Source: Dipteris shenzhenensis | Lineage: Eukaryota > Polypodiophyta > Polypodiopsida > Gleicheniales | DNA length: 64,000 nucleotides | Assembly: GCA_047967505.1 (NCBI GenBank) | Contig: CM106539.1 | Reading direction: 5' to 3' (one strand) | Shown here: positions 21,501 through 33,044 of the stretch, in pieces | Layout of the letters: each line of letters starts with the position of its first letter | Numbering within the stretch: the stretch's first letter is position 1 | Translations under genes and position numbers: made by a program | The notes under the pieces: model-generated | What the model saw: the letters and a program-made list of their open reading frames with translations, nothing else | The model's database searches: none | What the model was told of the DNA's origin: nothing

Positions 21501-24268
21501 GAGGCTTGAGCACCTCTTTTTTCACTGTAGTTGTGTTCCTTGGGCTCCTTGACTTTAATTACGTATGATGGTTCTGAACTTGTGGATGAGGAGGTTCAAA
21601 CCACCAAAAAGAGAAAGAAAAGTTTAAATCAAGTGGGTCAGTCAGATTATTTTGATCAGGTAAGTCTCATTTGAAATTCCAAAAATTTGCACATTAGAAA
21701 AGCTTACAAGCATTTTGAGAATGAGAGCTTGATTTGACATTCTTTCTTGAACATTGATTTCAATTTCTATTTGATAGTAACATTCGGCATTTGTAGTTAA
21801 AAGGGGAGATTGAGCTCCGAAAGCAAAGAAACTTGGCTGAACTGAAAACTATCGATGAAGAGACACGGTTGAACATGGAAGGCTTCCAAGTGGGGACATA
21901 CTTGAGACTTGAACTACATGGCATACCCTGTGAGATGGTGCAATACTTTGATCCCAGGCATCCTGTTTTGGTGGGAGGAGTAGGGACGTTGGAGGAGGGA
22001 GTTGGCTACATACAAGTTCGATTTAAGAGACACAGATGGCATAGAAAGGTTCTGAAAAACCGTGATCCAATAGTTGTGTCTGTAGGCTGGAGACGGTATC
22101 AAACATTGCCTGTGTATGCATTAGAAGATCGTAATGGCCGTTATCGGATGCTAAAGTATACCCCTGAGCACATGCATTGCTTAGCAACCTTTTGGGGACC
22201 CCTCACACCTCCCAATACAGGCGTGGTTGCTTTTCAGAAGCTCTCGAATGCCCAGGTACAATGGTCAGAATAGTGGTGATCAAGGCAGAATACTTTAAGA
22301 GAACAATTTGGATTCCCAACAGATAAACTAGTTTTGTGCTGAAGCAGACAATGTTGGTTTTATCTGATGTGCAGGAGTCTTTTCGGATCAGTGCAACAGG
22401 TGTGGCATTGGAATTCAATCAGTCTGTTGAAATAGTCAAGAAGTTGAAGCTCGTTGGATACCCATTTAAAGTGTTCAAGAAAACAGCCTTTATAAAGGAT
22501 ATGTTTACTTCTTCTCTGGAAGTAGCCCGATTTGAAGGAGCAGCTGTTCGAACTGTCAGTGGTATTCGAGGTCAAATTAAGAAGGTAATGTGTAAAACGT
22601 CTCTTTAGCTATGTATAAGATCTTAACCTCTGCAGATTTTGATAGTTTCCTTGATATTGGGCTGCTGTGGGGGATAAAACTATGGATTTAAGGTCGTGTA
22701 TACTATGGTCTTGCGTGGGGGGAAAAACCATGGATTTTCGTGTATACTATGGTCTTGCGTTCACCTTTTTCTTTTCATCAGTAATGTGTTATGTTTTTCA
22801 TAACAAAACATCTGAGAATGAACAATTGGGCGATGTAAGGATTGGATGGTTTCCCACTATGAGAGTTAAATAATGTTCCATCTCTGGTTTCTGCAGGCTG
22901 TAAAGACAGGCCAGGGCAAGGAAGGAAGTATACGGTGTACCTTTGAGGACAAAATTCTGATGAGTGACATTGTGTTCTTACGAGCATGGGTCAAAGTAGA
23001 CATTCCTCACTTTTTCAACCCTGTGACAACGCTCCTTCAATCTCATGACTCAGTTTGGCAAGGCATGAAAACGGTGGCTGAACTTAGAAGAGAAAGTGGT
23101 CTCTCCATTCCTGTCAATAAAGATTCTGTGTACAAGGTAATTTCAAAGGCTGATGTGCTGCTTTTTTGGATGCTGTGGATTTCACGTTCATGTTTGGACA
23201 TAGACGCGTTCACTCTGTGGATCTGTTGGTGTTGTGAGAGCTCCACGTAACATAAGTTTCTAGAACCAAAGTATACATTGTAATTCTTTTTTAGTTTTAA
23301 CTCCATAAATAAATTTTAGTATTTACAAGCAAATCGCATCAACTCTCTTTACCTGTAATGGACAGATTTATGATCATGTGTCCCGTGATATTTATCCTAT
23401 TATTGATTCATTTCAAGAGGAGGATTGGATTTCTTTTGTGTAAACAGAATTTCAGCTTTGAGGACTCTCTTTGTATATACCAACAATCGAATTTTGTGTA
23501 GTTTGTAATGGCTAGACTGCAGGCATTATTATTTTCTCTGCTGTATCTAGTGCCAATTAGAACTGATTTCTGTGAAGCATATTCTTTTCATGGCAGGTGT
23601 CATGATCTGTTTGGTCCATGAGCTTCATGAGCATGTGAAAACACTGCATTTATCATCTATCAAACTTACAGAAATCCATTGACAGTTTTGTAGGTTACCT
23701 TGATTGATATTGATCCATCAACTTCATGCATGCTCAACAATTGATTTATAGAAACGTTTTCCAAAGTCTCAGCTAAATCTGAATGTTTTCTTTGGCTGCA
23801 GCCAATCGAGAGAGAACCTAGACGCTTCAATAAATTGAAGATACCCAAGTCTCTCCAGTCTGCACTGCCATTTGGCTCGAAACCTAAGCTACAGAAACAG
23901 CGGAAGCAACCGACATTAGAAGCTCGTCGTGCTGTGGTTTTGGAACCTCATGAGCGCAAGATCTATACTCTTGTCCAACAGCTAAATACCATTCGTAATG
24001 AGAAGGTAAGTTGTTATGATGTTCTTGTTATAATGGTTTTATTGTTGGTCGCTTTTGTGAGATTCCTTCTGTCCTCAGTTCATCATTGCATTAAGGTCAG
24101 AGAACTTGTCGAGCTCTGCAGGTCAAAAAGCGCAAAGAACAACATGCAATGAGGAGGAAAGCTCATGAAACAAAGAAAAGTAAAGAAGAAGAAGTAAGCA
24201 GGAAAAGGCGACGAGAAGAAATACGAAATCGCTTTAGGGAAGCAGCAAAATACAGGAGAACAGATTGA
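12544..24268 (+). CDS. BMS1: BMS1-type ribosome biogenesis protein, 3' ten exons
   Basis: BMS1 is a nucleolar GTPase of the small-subunit processome that acts with RCL1 and the U3 snoRNP in 18S rRNA/40S maturation. Exons: 12544-12863, 20191-20563, 20676-20866, 20970-21322, 21563-21659, 21797-22255, 22375-22584, 22897-23136, 23802-24005, 24122-24268 (stop TGA 24266). All phases join without a break, giving about 863 residues. They start in the linker after the GTPase/AARP2CN part ([16 protein letters not shown]). A long Asp/Ser/Glu-rich region follows, then [10 protein letters not shown], then the conserved C-terminal domain (DUF663/[24 protein letters not shown], a GWRRYQT motif, [19 protein letters not shown]), and a basic Lys/Arg tail. 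Roughly 430 N-terminal residues expected for the family, including the GTPase P-loop, are not in the window. Codons look intact, so the gene is probably functional. Confidence 0.93.
16125..16796 (+). pseudogene. Possible LINE ORF2 tail inside the BMS1 intron
   Basis: Two adjoining + frames end in a zinc-finger-like pattern: RLCMRN, then about 12 residues, then [10 protein letters not shown]. This resembles the post-RT C-x2-C...H...C finger of non-LTR retroelements, with the second Cys replaced by Asn. A hydrophobic [18 protein letters not shown] segment follows, as in such ORF2 C-termini. No RT core, poly(A) or target-site duplication was found. The assignment rests on the short motif only. 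Confidence 0.4.
20078..20150 (+). repeat. G/purine-rich tract just upstream of a BMS1 3' splice site
   Basis: Runs of G7, G3, G8, G3 and G3 plus (GA)n make this stretch almost purely purine on the sense strand, ending about 40 bases before the acceptor at 20190. A short pyrimidine-poor gap with TTGCTTTGATTTG follows. The RNA could form G-quadruplexes. This composition is the opposite of a polypyrimidine tract. Confidence 0.6.
21323..21562 (+). other. U12-type AT-AC intron in BMS1
   Basis: The reading frame can be kept only if the intron starts with ATATCCTTT (21323) and ends with TTAATTAC (21562). The join then gives a Gln codon split 2+1, reading FDAQYDGSEL, which matches the family. ATATCCTTT is the U12 AT-AC donor consensus. 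CTCCTTGAC at 21545-21553 matches the U12 branch-site consensus in 8 of 9 positions, with its branch A ten bases from the end. There is no usable GT-AG alternative that keeps the frame. It is the only such intron among the nine seen. Confidence 0.88.
22670..22765 (+). repeat. Short tandem duplication in a BMS1 intron
   Basis: A 22-base word starting CGTGTATACTATGG occurs at 22695-22716 and 22739-22760, 44 bases apart, within imperfect 44-bp units. It lies in the GT-AG intron 22585-22896 and does not touch the splice sites. Confidence 0.7.
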
Positions 24269-25722
24269 TACAGGGTTTGAGATGAAACTGCGTCTGGGAA
24301 GTTTAAAAATACAGCAGAACGAAGTAACTGGGCATTCTGGTAACGGAAGTTTACACAAGCTTCATCAACAGGAGGATCTGCTAGACGTTGGCTAAAGCTT
24401 AGTTTGTAATTATATCATCCTGAGATTGATACTTGAGCTCAATGAGGGCTGACAAAAACTAGGTCGGTCATCTGATTCTTTGGAGCACAGAAGTCCCAAA
24501 TTATGCTCTGATGGCAACAAATATTTGCATTGTTGCACAAACTCAGGATAGCTTTGTCCTGTGGGTGAGGAAACTGGAGCTATATGTTTTCAGTATTTTT
24601 ACATGTTGGAGCTTCGAGGCAAGGAGTGCCAGGAAATGTCCCCGCCATATAATCATTGCAATGGGTTGCAGCATCTCCCACAGAATGCAGTGCTTGCTCA
24701 TGAAGCCTTGAGAATCAGTTCAAGCTGGAATTGAATGGGTATCAGAAGGACGGAAATCTTATTTTCCTATTGGTCCTCATGGAGACCATTAGATGGACTA
24801 ACTAGCTCAAGGTTGCCATACTTTAACAAGAGTGAAGTGGTAGCAATAGAAAGTGCATTGATAAGGTATATGCCTGGAGTATGTCTCAAGAATGTCGTTG
24901 AATGATCTTGGTAAAATGGCATTCCTTGACATCCCAGAATTTGAAATTGGGCTAGAGGTTTGATTTGTATATGCAGTACATTACCGTGTGTCGACAAATC
25001 CTTTACTCTCCTGATGCTCTGAATGAGATCATGTAGGCTTAGTACGCCTTATCATGCTCTTGGGCTCCACAGGGATACATGAGCCCTTTGTTTGCATTAT
25101 TTTGGGTTTTGAAATTGCTATTCCAGCCACGAAGGTTGTGGCCTGAAGACTCACAAAATTTTTCTTAAAAGACAATGTAATGTTTATCGAACGTCAAAAG
25201 GTAATTTTATCATACAGTAATTGTGTTGGTAGTTTGCATTAACTACTTATTACAGGTTATATTATTTAATGTGCCCTTCGACTATTGAGATAAAGGTCTT
25301 TTCTTTCATCAAAGCAGGAGGCATCATCTTATTCATGGTTGATGCAGATTTTTGAGCGCACAGAAAACAATGATCTCTCACAGGGGCATTTAATTAGACT
25401 TTTTGGCTCCAATCTGTTTCAGCCTTTGGAAAGAAAATGTGAAGTGTATTAGGTTGATTGGCAGGCAGCTTCAGAAACGTAATATTAGTAGACGCGTGTA
25501 GAGTATTTGATGTATGTAACAAGAGAGTATAAATATATAGGAACTAAACACATGGTCATGTTTGGGGTAAATTCTTAAAACTTGTTCGCGAGAAGTATGA
25601 GCCAGAGAACTATTTCCTTTCATGTTACAATGTAGAGTGTAGATGCGATTAGAAATGTAATAAATTTGGTTACTCTGTTTTGGTACCATCAAGCATACGG
25701 AGTATTTGTAAGCACACTATGT

Positions 25723-25817
25723 CCAAGATGAGGCACAAACATCCTCAAAGAATTGGTATGGGATGCGTGCAACCATCCAAGATGAGGCACAAACATCCTC
25801 AAAGAATTGGTATGGGA
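25723..25817. repeat. 54-bp tandem duplication
   Basis: A 41-base segment beginning CCAAGATGAGGCACAAAC occurs at 25723-25763 and 25777-25817, giving a 54-bp period. The copies are identical as read, so the duplication is recent. Confidence 0.85.
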
Positions 25818-26144
25818 ATGCATCCACCAAGCAACCATGTCAAAGGCATCATCGCAGGTAGTGCAAATTTAAGATTTTCAATCATGTTGCTTGTTCTTTG
25901 TTCTCTTCATGTTGAGAGTATCTAGATGAGTTGCATGTTTTATACAACCGAATGCAACATTTCTTATTTGAAAATAAGATACAGTTTACTAGCATCTTCC
26001 ATTATCTTGGCTCATTGCGTAGGGCTTGGCCTCTGTAGACTTTGGTATACAATGGGAGCCAAAGTTTTTTGTTGTTTTGAAAAGAATACCTTGAGAGTAG
26101 ATATGTTGCCGAAATGAATGCCTTAGCAAAGATTGTTAGAATAA

Positions 26145-26234
26145 GGGGATGAGGGGTGAGAGCAAGCTAACATACCACAAAACCTTCGAACGGGGATGAG
26201 GGGTGAGAGCAAGCTAACATACCACAAAACCTTC
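26145..26234. repeat. 47-bp tandem duplication
   Basis: Units beginning GGGGATGAGGGGTGAGAG at 26145 and 26192 are identical for about 42 bases. They are non-coding. Together with the duplication 400 bp upstream this marks a locally slippage-prone stretch. Confidence 0.85.
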
Positions 26235-26315
26235 CTATTACATGGCTATTCAAAGAAAAAACTCTAATATATATTTAGAGTTATGGTTGCTCTCCATATC
26301 CTTCTTTGGACTACT

Positions 26316-28754
26316 TTATGCTTGTATTGTTACATTTACATGAAAGTCTGTAATTAGTACTTTTCTTTTATTCAAAAGTTTCATTTCTATGATACATAGC
26401 TCTTTGAAAATTTTAGAATTTATAAGCCTTGGTGGAAAGGCATGCGACTTGATAATAGAGAGGGTCAGGGGTAGTGAGATCGATGATTTTGTGTTCAAAG
26501 TGCATTTGTAGGGTTTGGGGGATTGTGCATGGGGATAGTGTGTAGGTGGCGAGTTGTGCGGAAACCTCTTTGTACATGGTGAACTCTTGTTGCTTCCTGT
26601 CTTCAAGTGTGGACTTCTTTGGGCATGTAGAGGTAGGAAGCTGCTCATTTTTGGTTTGCAAGGTGATAGTGAGGGTTCACTCCTGTTAGAGGTGGTCTTG
26701 CAGTGTTTGGATTTGTCATTCACATCCTTCCTTGTGCCTTGCATACGTTTCCTTGGCTTGTATCTGTCCCTCTTCCGTGATTTTGAGGTCCAATTTTTGT
26801 CCAACTGGTCCATCATGGTCTAAACCAAGGATTCTCTAGTAGAGAGCTCATCTTGAGCTTTGTAATAGTCACTACTAGGTCCTCGACCTTGACCCTGTAC
26901 TCCTCTGTTTTGTCCAAGGCGGTTTGCTCGGTAGCCTGTGCGGCAATCATGAGTGTGTGGCTCTCACGTGCCTCGACTTGAGCTTGCAGTAGAGAGGACA
27001 GAGGGGTGGTGTGCTCTTGCCTTCACTGCAAAATGGTGCGGAGTACTTGAGGGAGTTGGGCCATTGCATCCAGTAATTGGAGCTCCGTATTGTCTACCTT
27101 TGACAATTGTTTGGTAGACATCACGCTGGAACCTCCTTGCGCTCGGTACTAAGGTGCATCGAAAAATTCAAGGCTTCTATGAGCCCTACCCATGGAGAGG
27201 AAGAGGAGCTTGTGAGACAAAGGAAGATGGCTCTTGGGTTTGCTGTACGGGTGGAGGTGGGAGAAACTGATTCTGCCCTAGGGTGGAGGCCTATATCAAC
27301 TGTATCTTCCCCTTGAAACGTGTCCACATCAATGGGGGCTTGGATTGTTGCCTTGCCTTTGGGTTGACGGTTTGAGGCCTCACGATGTCTTTCTCTTTCG
27401 AGGAATTCTTGCACTTGACGGTCTTCATATTGCTCCCTCAATTGGCTGTTGAGCAGAGTGGCTTAATGGGGCGCACCCAGATGAAGTGTGAGCCTTTTGG
27501 GGTCGGATGCCCTTCTCTCTTCTTCGGTTAGAACTTCTGCTATGGCTTCTTTGTTGGCTAGCCCATATTCGACTGTTGGCTGTTGTTCCAACATGTGGTA
27601 GATGATGGGCATGTAGAGAATTGGGTTGCCCAAGACATCTCCATGTGTTTTTAGGTTCTCCCTCATTTGAGTGTGAAAATAAGCTTCCCAATTTGTGACT
27701 TGTGGCTCTACGAGCCTGGCAAGTCTGTTCGACACTATAGACTGGTGGTGGTCCGTATGTTTGAGCTGTGTCAACAGTTGGAGGACTCTTGCTAATTTGT
27801 CTACTTCTGGCACTTTGAGCTCTGAGAAGTTGATGCAACCCTTGCTTTTCTTTCTGTCGTAGTTGAAGATTTTGCTGAGGGGCTCGGTCAAATTCTTCTT
27901 GTGTGTGTAATTTTTTGCAACCACTGGTAGGCCGAAGGTTGCGTGCCCTATAGCCACATTGAGCTGTGGAAGTGGGGGGTCCCTGTTGCATCTTGGAGTA
28001 CGCAAGCATGTGAATTCGAATTGTAAATGTTAATGAATTCCTCGAGCAGCTTCATATTAAGGTGGCAGGGTAGTTGGTCCGCGACTAGCTTTAGACCTGT
28101 CATCACCAAGGATGCTTGCACTTTGGATCCTTCAGCACTTGGTAGGTGGCCGCGTTGTGGTAATAGAGGGTTTAATCTTGATCCTCATAGACATAAATGG
28201 AGTGAATGGCGCAACCATTGAGTTACTGGAGCCAAGCTTCATCGTGTGGTAGTGTCTTGACAACCTTGTATTCTCCCTGTGCTGTAGCTGGAGTGCAGTT
28301 CTTGGATGATCGAGAAGGCAAGATGGTAGCCATTGTTGTTGGCTCTTGACAGGTCCGTTGAGTTATGATCCCCTTCTCAGTTTGTAGTTTGGCTGTAGGT
28401 ACGTCGGAACGCATCCTAATTGATCCTGAGGGAGCGCTCTGGGACTCAGATGGACCGGTGGGCAATGGTTGGTAGGTGTTGGATTGGGGGGCAGAGGTCG
28501 AGTTCCCTTTCAAATTCAAAGAATTCATTTTTGGGATCCATTGGGAATGAGGATAGGCACGTAATGAATGAGTCTATGGAGGAGGAAGAGGCACGAGGAC
28601 ATTCAAATGGAGGTTGGTGGGCAATGTGGAAGGTGGCAAGAAAACTGACAGTCTTGTTGTTTTTGCTAAGGCGATGATCCGGGGGGATAAGGGGTCCTTT
28701 TATAGTTTTTAGTATCCCATTGACCAGGGGGATAGCGTTATGGCGATGATCCAA
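26316..28754 (-). pseudogene. Unidentified degenerate minus-strand coding region
   Basis: Overlapping minus frames (28754-28446, 28528-28223, 28009-27425, 28005-27463, 27441-27121, 26816-26316) look like the remains of one long hydrophilic protein. The best-kept part, 28005-27463, is 180 residues with a charged, helical look (WEAYFHTQMRENLK, LYMPIIYHMLEQQ, LTEEERRAS). The following part is Arg/Glu-rich (YEDRQVQEFLERERHRE). I do not recognise a family. It could be a gag-like or captured protein of a retroelement, since it lies beside a minus-strand copia element. Confidence 0.35.
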
Positions 28755-28816
28755 TGGGATAGCTAAGATGATGAGTCGGAGGCTTGGAGGTATGGCACCG
28801 GTCGGTGGGCGAGTGA

Positions 28817-29008
28817 TAAGGCGATGATTCGAGGGGATAACAGCTTAAGGTGACGATCCAACGGGATGACTCTATGGCATTGATCGGTGAGTTAGCAGTA
28901 AGGAGACAATCTGCGGGGATAACAATTTAAGGCAATGATCAGGCAGGATGACTCTATGGCATTGATCGACAAGTTAGTGGTAAGGCGACGATCTGGTGGG
29001 ATGGCAGT
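28817..29008. repeat. 82-bp imperfect tandem repeat with GGGAT words
   Basis: Units with TTAAGG at 28845 and 28927 repeat with an 82-bp period. Each contains GGGATGACTCTATGGCATTG or a close variant, then GTAAGG(A/C)GAC, then GGGGATAAC. Partial units before and after give about 2.3 copies. The wider region 28675-29010 is also rich in GCGATGATC and GGGATA words. Confidence 0.65.
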
Positions 29009-29330
29009 AAGCGACGAGGTATCGACTAGGCTTGAAAATGAAAATTTTGACCGCTGCTAGAGTTGTTGAGGGGGCCGTCACATGCGGAGGGTGTTGCTAA
29101 AGAGAGAAAATGGGAAATACATACTTGGCGATGCATAGACTTGTGAGGTCAGCGTGCAAGGATGCAAAAACTGTAAAACTGTATTGGCCGTATTCACCTA
29201 ATGTTGACTGTGAATTTGGGTGTGTGTGTGTTGTGGTTACCAAGGACTTGTGAGGTATTGGTGATATGCCTACTGCACAGACTCACCTAGACCTGGACTT
29301 GATGATCGTGCACTTAATGAAGGATTGTGA

Positions 29331-30383
29331 TTATGTGGAATGCAGTGGAGTTGAATTCCAAATAGTGGCATACCTCGTCATCAGCCAGGTAGAGCATGTG
29401 CTGATTTTGTTGATCATCCTGTCTGTCATGTGTGTATCAATGCTATGGTGTTCACATTGATGGAGCTCCCTTGGAACAAGGTGCATGGTTTCTTGTGTGG
29501 CTGTACCCCAAGCAAGGGGAGGTTTTTGTGGTACCACGGCCCTTGATTTGACAGGAGAAGGTTCGAGCGATACTGTAGGTGCTACCTTGAGTACGGTGAC
29601 TTCGGATGGTGTTCACATGGGTTTCGAGGAAGGTTCTTGTGTAACTACCTTGCTTTTAGGGGTTGGTTCTTGAATTGCTCCCTCGATGACCTTGGCGACT
29701 TCCCCTTGAGTTGCACTATACATGGGATCATGATACTCCTTGGGCTCTCAGAAATGTCCATCGTGTTGGGCTCGAGGGTAGGTCCTTTTGGGATTGCCTT
29801 AGGAATTGATGTAGGTTCTTGTGTTACTACCTTACGAATCCCAGTGGTGTGAGTTTATGTATTTTGTGTTATTGGAAGCTTTGGGAACCAAACATATTGC
29901 TTGCCTTTATAGTAGCCTTTCGGCTTTTAGTAGCTTTGTCACAACCGAGTGCTTTTGAATCTTTTGCTCGTGGAGTATTGGACTTTGTCCTTGTCAGTGA
30001 AGCGATTGGTGTCGTCAGGCCCTGCTTTTTGATGGAACTGCCCATGTTGACGTGGGGCGAGGAGGGGTCAGAAACCCTTCCATGGCTTCGAACATCCAAG
30101 GTGGTTGTTCTCTTTCACAATAGTGTTGTGCACGAAGGACGGCCTTGTGCACCCATTGTTCACAGAATCGCTAGGTCTCGCTCATGTCAATGGGTGTGGG
30201 AAGTACAGATGGGAGAGTAGTGTGCGGCAAAGGTTTTCCTTTATTGTTATTAGGGCTAGGACTTCGAGTGGCATTGGGATGGATCTCCTTTTGGGGACGA
30301 CCAAAGGGTGCGAGAGGTCTCTAGAGCTTTGGAGTTTCCTTCCTTTGAAACTTCCTTGCCTCTTGAAGGTGGTCATACTTTAG
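29331..30383 (-). pseudogene. Unassigned Pro/Ser/Lys-rich minus-strand frame with internal repeats
   Basis: Broken minus frames (30376-30182, 30099-29869, 29537-29331) encode a low-complexity basic protein. The motif KVVTQEPSS/KVVTQEPTS recurs (near 29650 and 29830), which shows up on the + strand as repeated GGTTCTTGTGT words. No domain is recognised. It may be the linker of a larger transposon protein. Confidence 0.3.
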
Positions 30384-31603
30384 GAGCAAAATGGTCTTTA
30401 CAGAGCGGAATTACTATGTGCCCCAACCTGCAATGCCACAAAGAAGTGCTTGGCTGCTCAGTTATTGCAACAACATGATCAAATACCCTTGATACATGCA
30501 AGGGATACAAAGTCCCACACTTGGTACCCCTGGCCAAAAGCATAGAGCCCTTCTGAATTTTCCGACATTGAAAGCCAAAAGTGGTGTGAAAACCAGCATC
30601 ATCTAGCTGACCCACTGAAATAAGACTCTTGCTCACTATAATCCAAAATCCAATCCTGGGAATATGCATCATCTGAAGTGGTAAACAACTCTTTAGATAA
30701 ACTAGACATGAAGAGAACGTCATTGTCACTATCATGTGTGACTGCATTGATCTCCTCGATATTCACTTTTCCTTTGTCCTCCCTTAGACTCTCTTCCTTT
30801 TGATTCGCACCCCAATTTGCATTCTTTTTCTTATCCTTTTGCTCTCTTTTTAGCTTGTAGCAATCCTTTTTCATATGGCCCTTCTTGCCACAGTGGTAAC
30901 ACTCAATGTTTCATGCCCTGGATTTGCTACGAGGCTTCCCTCTTTCTTGGGACTTCCCCCTGAACTGTGATCTGCCCCTTTGCACATTTAAGGCTGCATC
31001 GTGCTTGTTGCCATCCATAGACTTCCGTCTAATCTCCTCGGCCAACAAGCTACCCACAACATCATCAAATTTTAGTACTCCACCAGGTGCAGAGTTACTG
31101 ACAGCTATACGGAAGGTATCCCATGAGGATGGCAATGAACATAAGAGAAATATTGCCTTAGTCTCCGCATCAAAATTCATCTTTTGAGCCTGAAGCTGGC
31201 TGAAAATAATATTGAATTCATTCAAGTGAGAAGCAATAGAGACCCCTTCCTTCATTTGCAGCTCAAACAACCTCTTCATGAGATAAACTTTATTAGAGGC
31301 AGTTTCCTTTTCATAAGTGGCACACAGTTTCTTTCACAAATCTTCCGTAGTCTGCTCATTTACTACTGTGAAATGAACTGACTCTGCAAGATGAAGTCTA
31401 ATAGTAGATTTTGCTAATGCATCCAACTCATTCCAATCATCCTCAGACATATTTGCAAGCTTAACTTCAATCCTTGCCAAGGGTTTAATCTGCTTCTTTT
31501 GAATAAGCACATCCCTTATTTGTTCTTTCCACAAAGAAAAGTTTGTCCCATCAAATTTTTGAATGCTAAAAAACTTCTTTTTAGACATGGAAGAGGATGC
31601 CAT
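30373..31603 (-). pseudogene. Copia gag and start of pol (DUF4219, UBN2, CCHC, gag-pre-integrase)
   Basis: On the minus strand, 31603-31334 starts MASSSMSKKKFFSIQKFDGT (DUF4219-like, then W-x-x-Q-I-R). 31279-30911 is UBN2 gag (MKRLFELQMKEGVS, ASHLNEFN, CSLPSSWDTF) with a basic tail, and 30874-30599 begins in the knuckle region. A degenerate protease follows, then the pre-integrase segment with GTKCGTLYPL and SLWHCRLGHI at about 30500-30400. Sequence similarity stops near 30370, so integrase core, RT and RNase H are missing. Stops and frame shifts are frequent. Confidence 0.8.
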
Positions 31604-33030
31604 GATGCAAATGAAGCAAAAATCCCAAATGCTAGTGCCTACAAGAGAGAATCATACCAAATATCGGGTGCACCCAAATGTGTATGCCATAATAGAGTGA
31701 AATATCACCAAAACTCATGTCTCAAAGCATCTGACTCATGTGCATATACTATGCATCCATATGAGCAAATCTGGCCCAGAAGAAAATGCCAACTGCAATG
31801 GCAATTCAAAATGCCAATAAGTGCCAAATGACTCAAGCATAAACACCGTCCACTGGCATATGCATTAATAATATCTCATCCAAGAGAGCATAGCACTATC
31901 AGTGCATCACCTGCAATGTGTCAAAGCTGTCCCTCAGCATAAAATAGCATCCATGTGCAAAGTGTCCATAAAAATAGCATCCCACAAGGTAATTTGGGCC
32001 TATCAGCGCATCCAATAAGGACTGCAATGCATCCAAATGGCCTATAAATCATCCACTACAACCCAATGCACACCAGGAATGAGCCACACTGCTCAAACTG
32101 GAACCAGAGTGATCTGCATAAGGTATGCTCAAGAAATCATAGTCCCACGATAATGACCGCTACTGAAAATAGAACCTGGGATGCCTCAAAACATGGGCGC
32201 CATTGCATAATCGGACTCAGCAAGAAAATCTGCAAATATCTCTCTTCTGTTGGAACTCCAAAATCCCAACCGATGAGTGAAAAATGGGAGTTAACACTTA
32301 TCCACTGCCATGTGGCATAAATCTAAGGTTTCAAAACCTTAGAATGAAAAATGCATAACAGAGAGACAAAATCGAATACATAGAGATCTATAACTCTGAA
32401 AATCCTCCACCGAATCACGTAAGAACTGACAGGTAGGGATTTTTGGCGTCCGAAACGCAATGGGATAGACGGTTTTGAAAATCGTGGTCTCAATCACTGG
32501 GTCTAACACACGGACTGAAAAACGTTTTTGGAAATAAAGCTGTTTGTAAACTCCACCAGAGTACGAATGATGAGCAACATAGAAGTTTTAGGACCTCCTG
32601 AGTCCACTGGAACTGACAGATCTGCAAATGGTTGCTCCAAACTTGAGTTCCAACACCCGGGCAGAAAAACGTAGAAACTGACACAGTGAGTCAGAAATCC
32701 AATGAAATGATCCTAGATTCAAGAATAAAGGTGTTTCCAAGCTCCTGAAGTGAAGTGGATACCAAAAGCAAGCAATAGTTGCTTCTACAAGTCAATACGG
32801 AGTCTCTGTCATCGAACGGAATAGGGAAAAGCTCAAAAATTTTGAAAACACTTAACAGGCTCTCAAAACCACTTCGCAAAGCCAAAGTGACTTTTCCAAA
32901 TGTTCCTCCAAGGTCTCTACACACTCGGATGCAAGTAAAGTCACCCATAAAGCTTCCCACAGAGCTTCTCCTTCCTCTCACAGAGCTGCTGAGCTTCAAG
33001 CATTCACGCACACTCAGCTAGATCACCTGG
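31604..33030 (-). other. Unusually long leader of the copia element
   Basis: About 1.43 kb lies between the primer site (33031-33042) and the gag start (31603), against typically 100-500 bp in copia elements. No coding sequence is seen. GCATCC and AATGCC words recur between 31650 and 32100. It may include an insertion, but I see no terminal repeats. Confidence 0.5.
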
Positions 33031-33042
33031 GCTCTGATACCA
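33031..33042 (-). other. Primer-binding site for initiator Met-tRNA
   Basis: GCTCTGATACCA on the + strand is the perfect reverse complement of the TGGTATCAGAGC site. It lies two bases inside the 5' LTR border, in the correct orientation for the minus-strand copia gag at 31603. Confidence 0.85.
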
Positions 33043-33044
33043 GT

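Larger units (their letters stand above)
24269..26300 (+). other. BMS1 3' UTR and downstream flank
   Basis: No coding sequence is recognised. The first few hundred bases after the stop at 24268 should be 3' UTR, but the poly(A) site cannot be fixed. The clearest AATAAA-like word is near 25658, too far to be certain. The stretch contains two local tandem duplications, listed separately. Confidence 0.5.
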
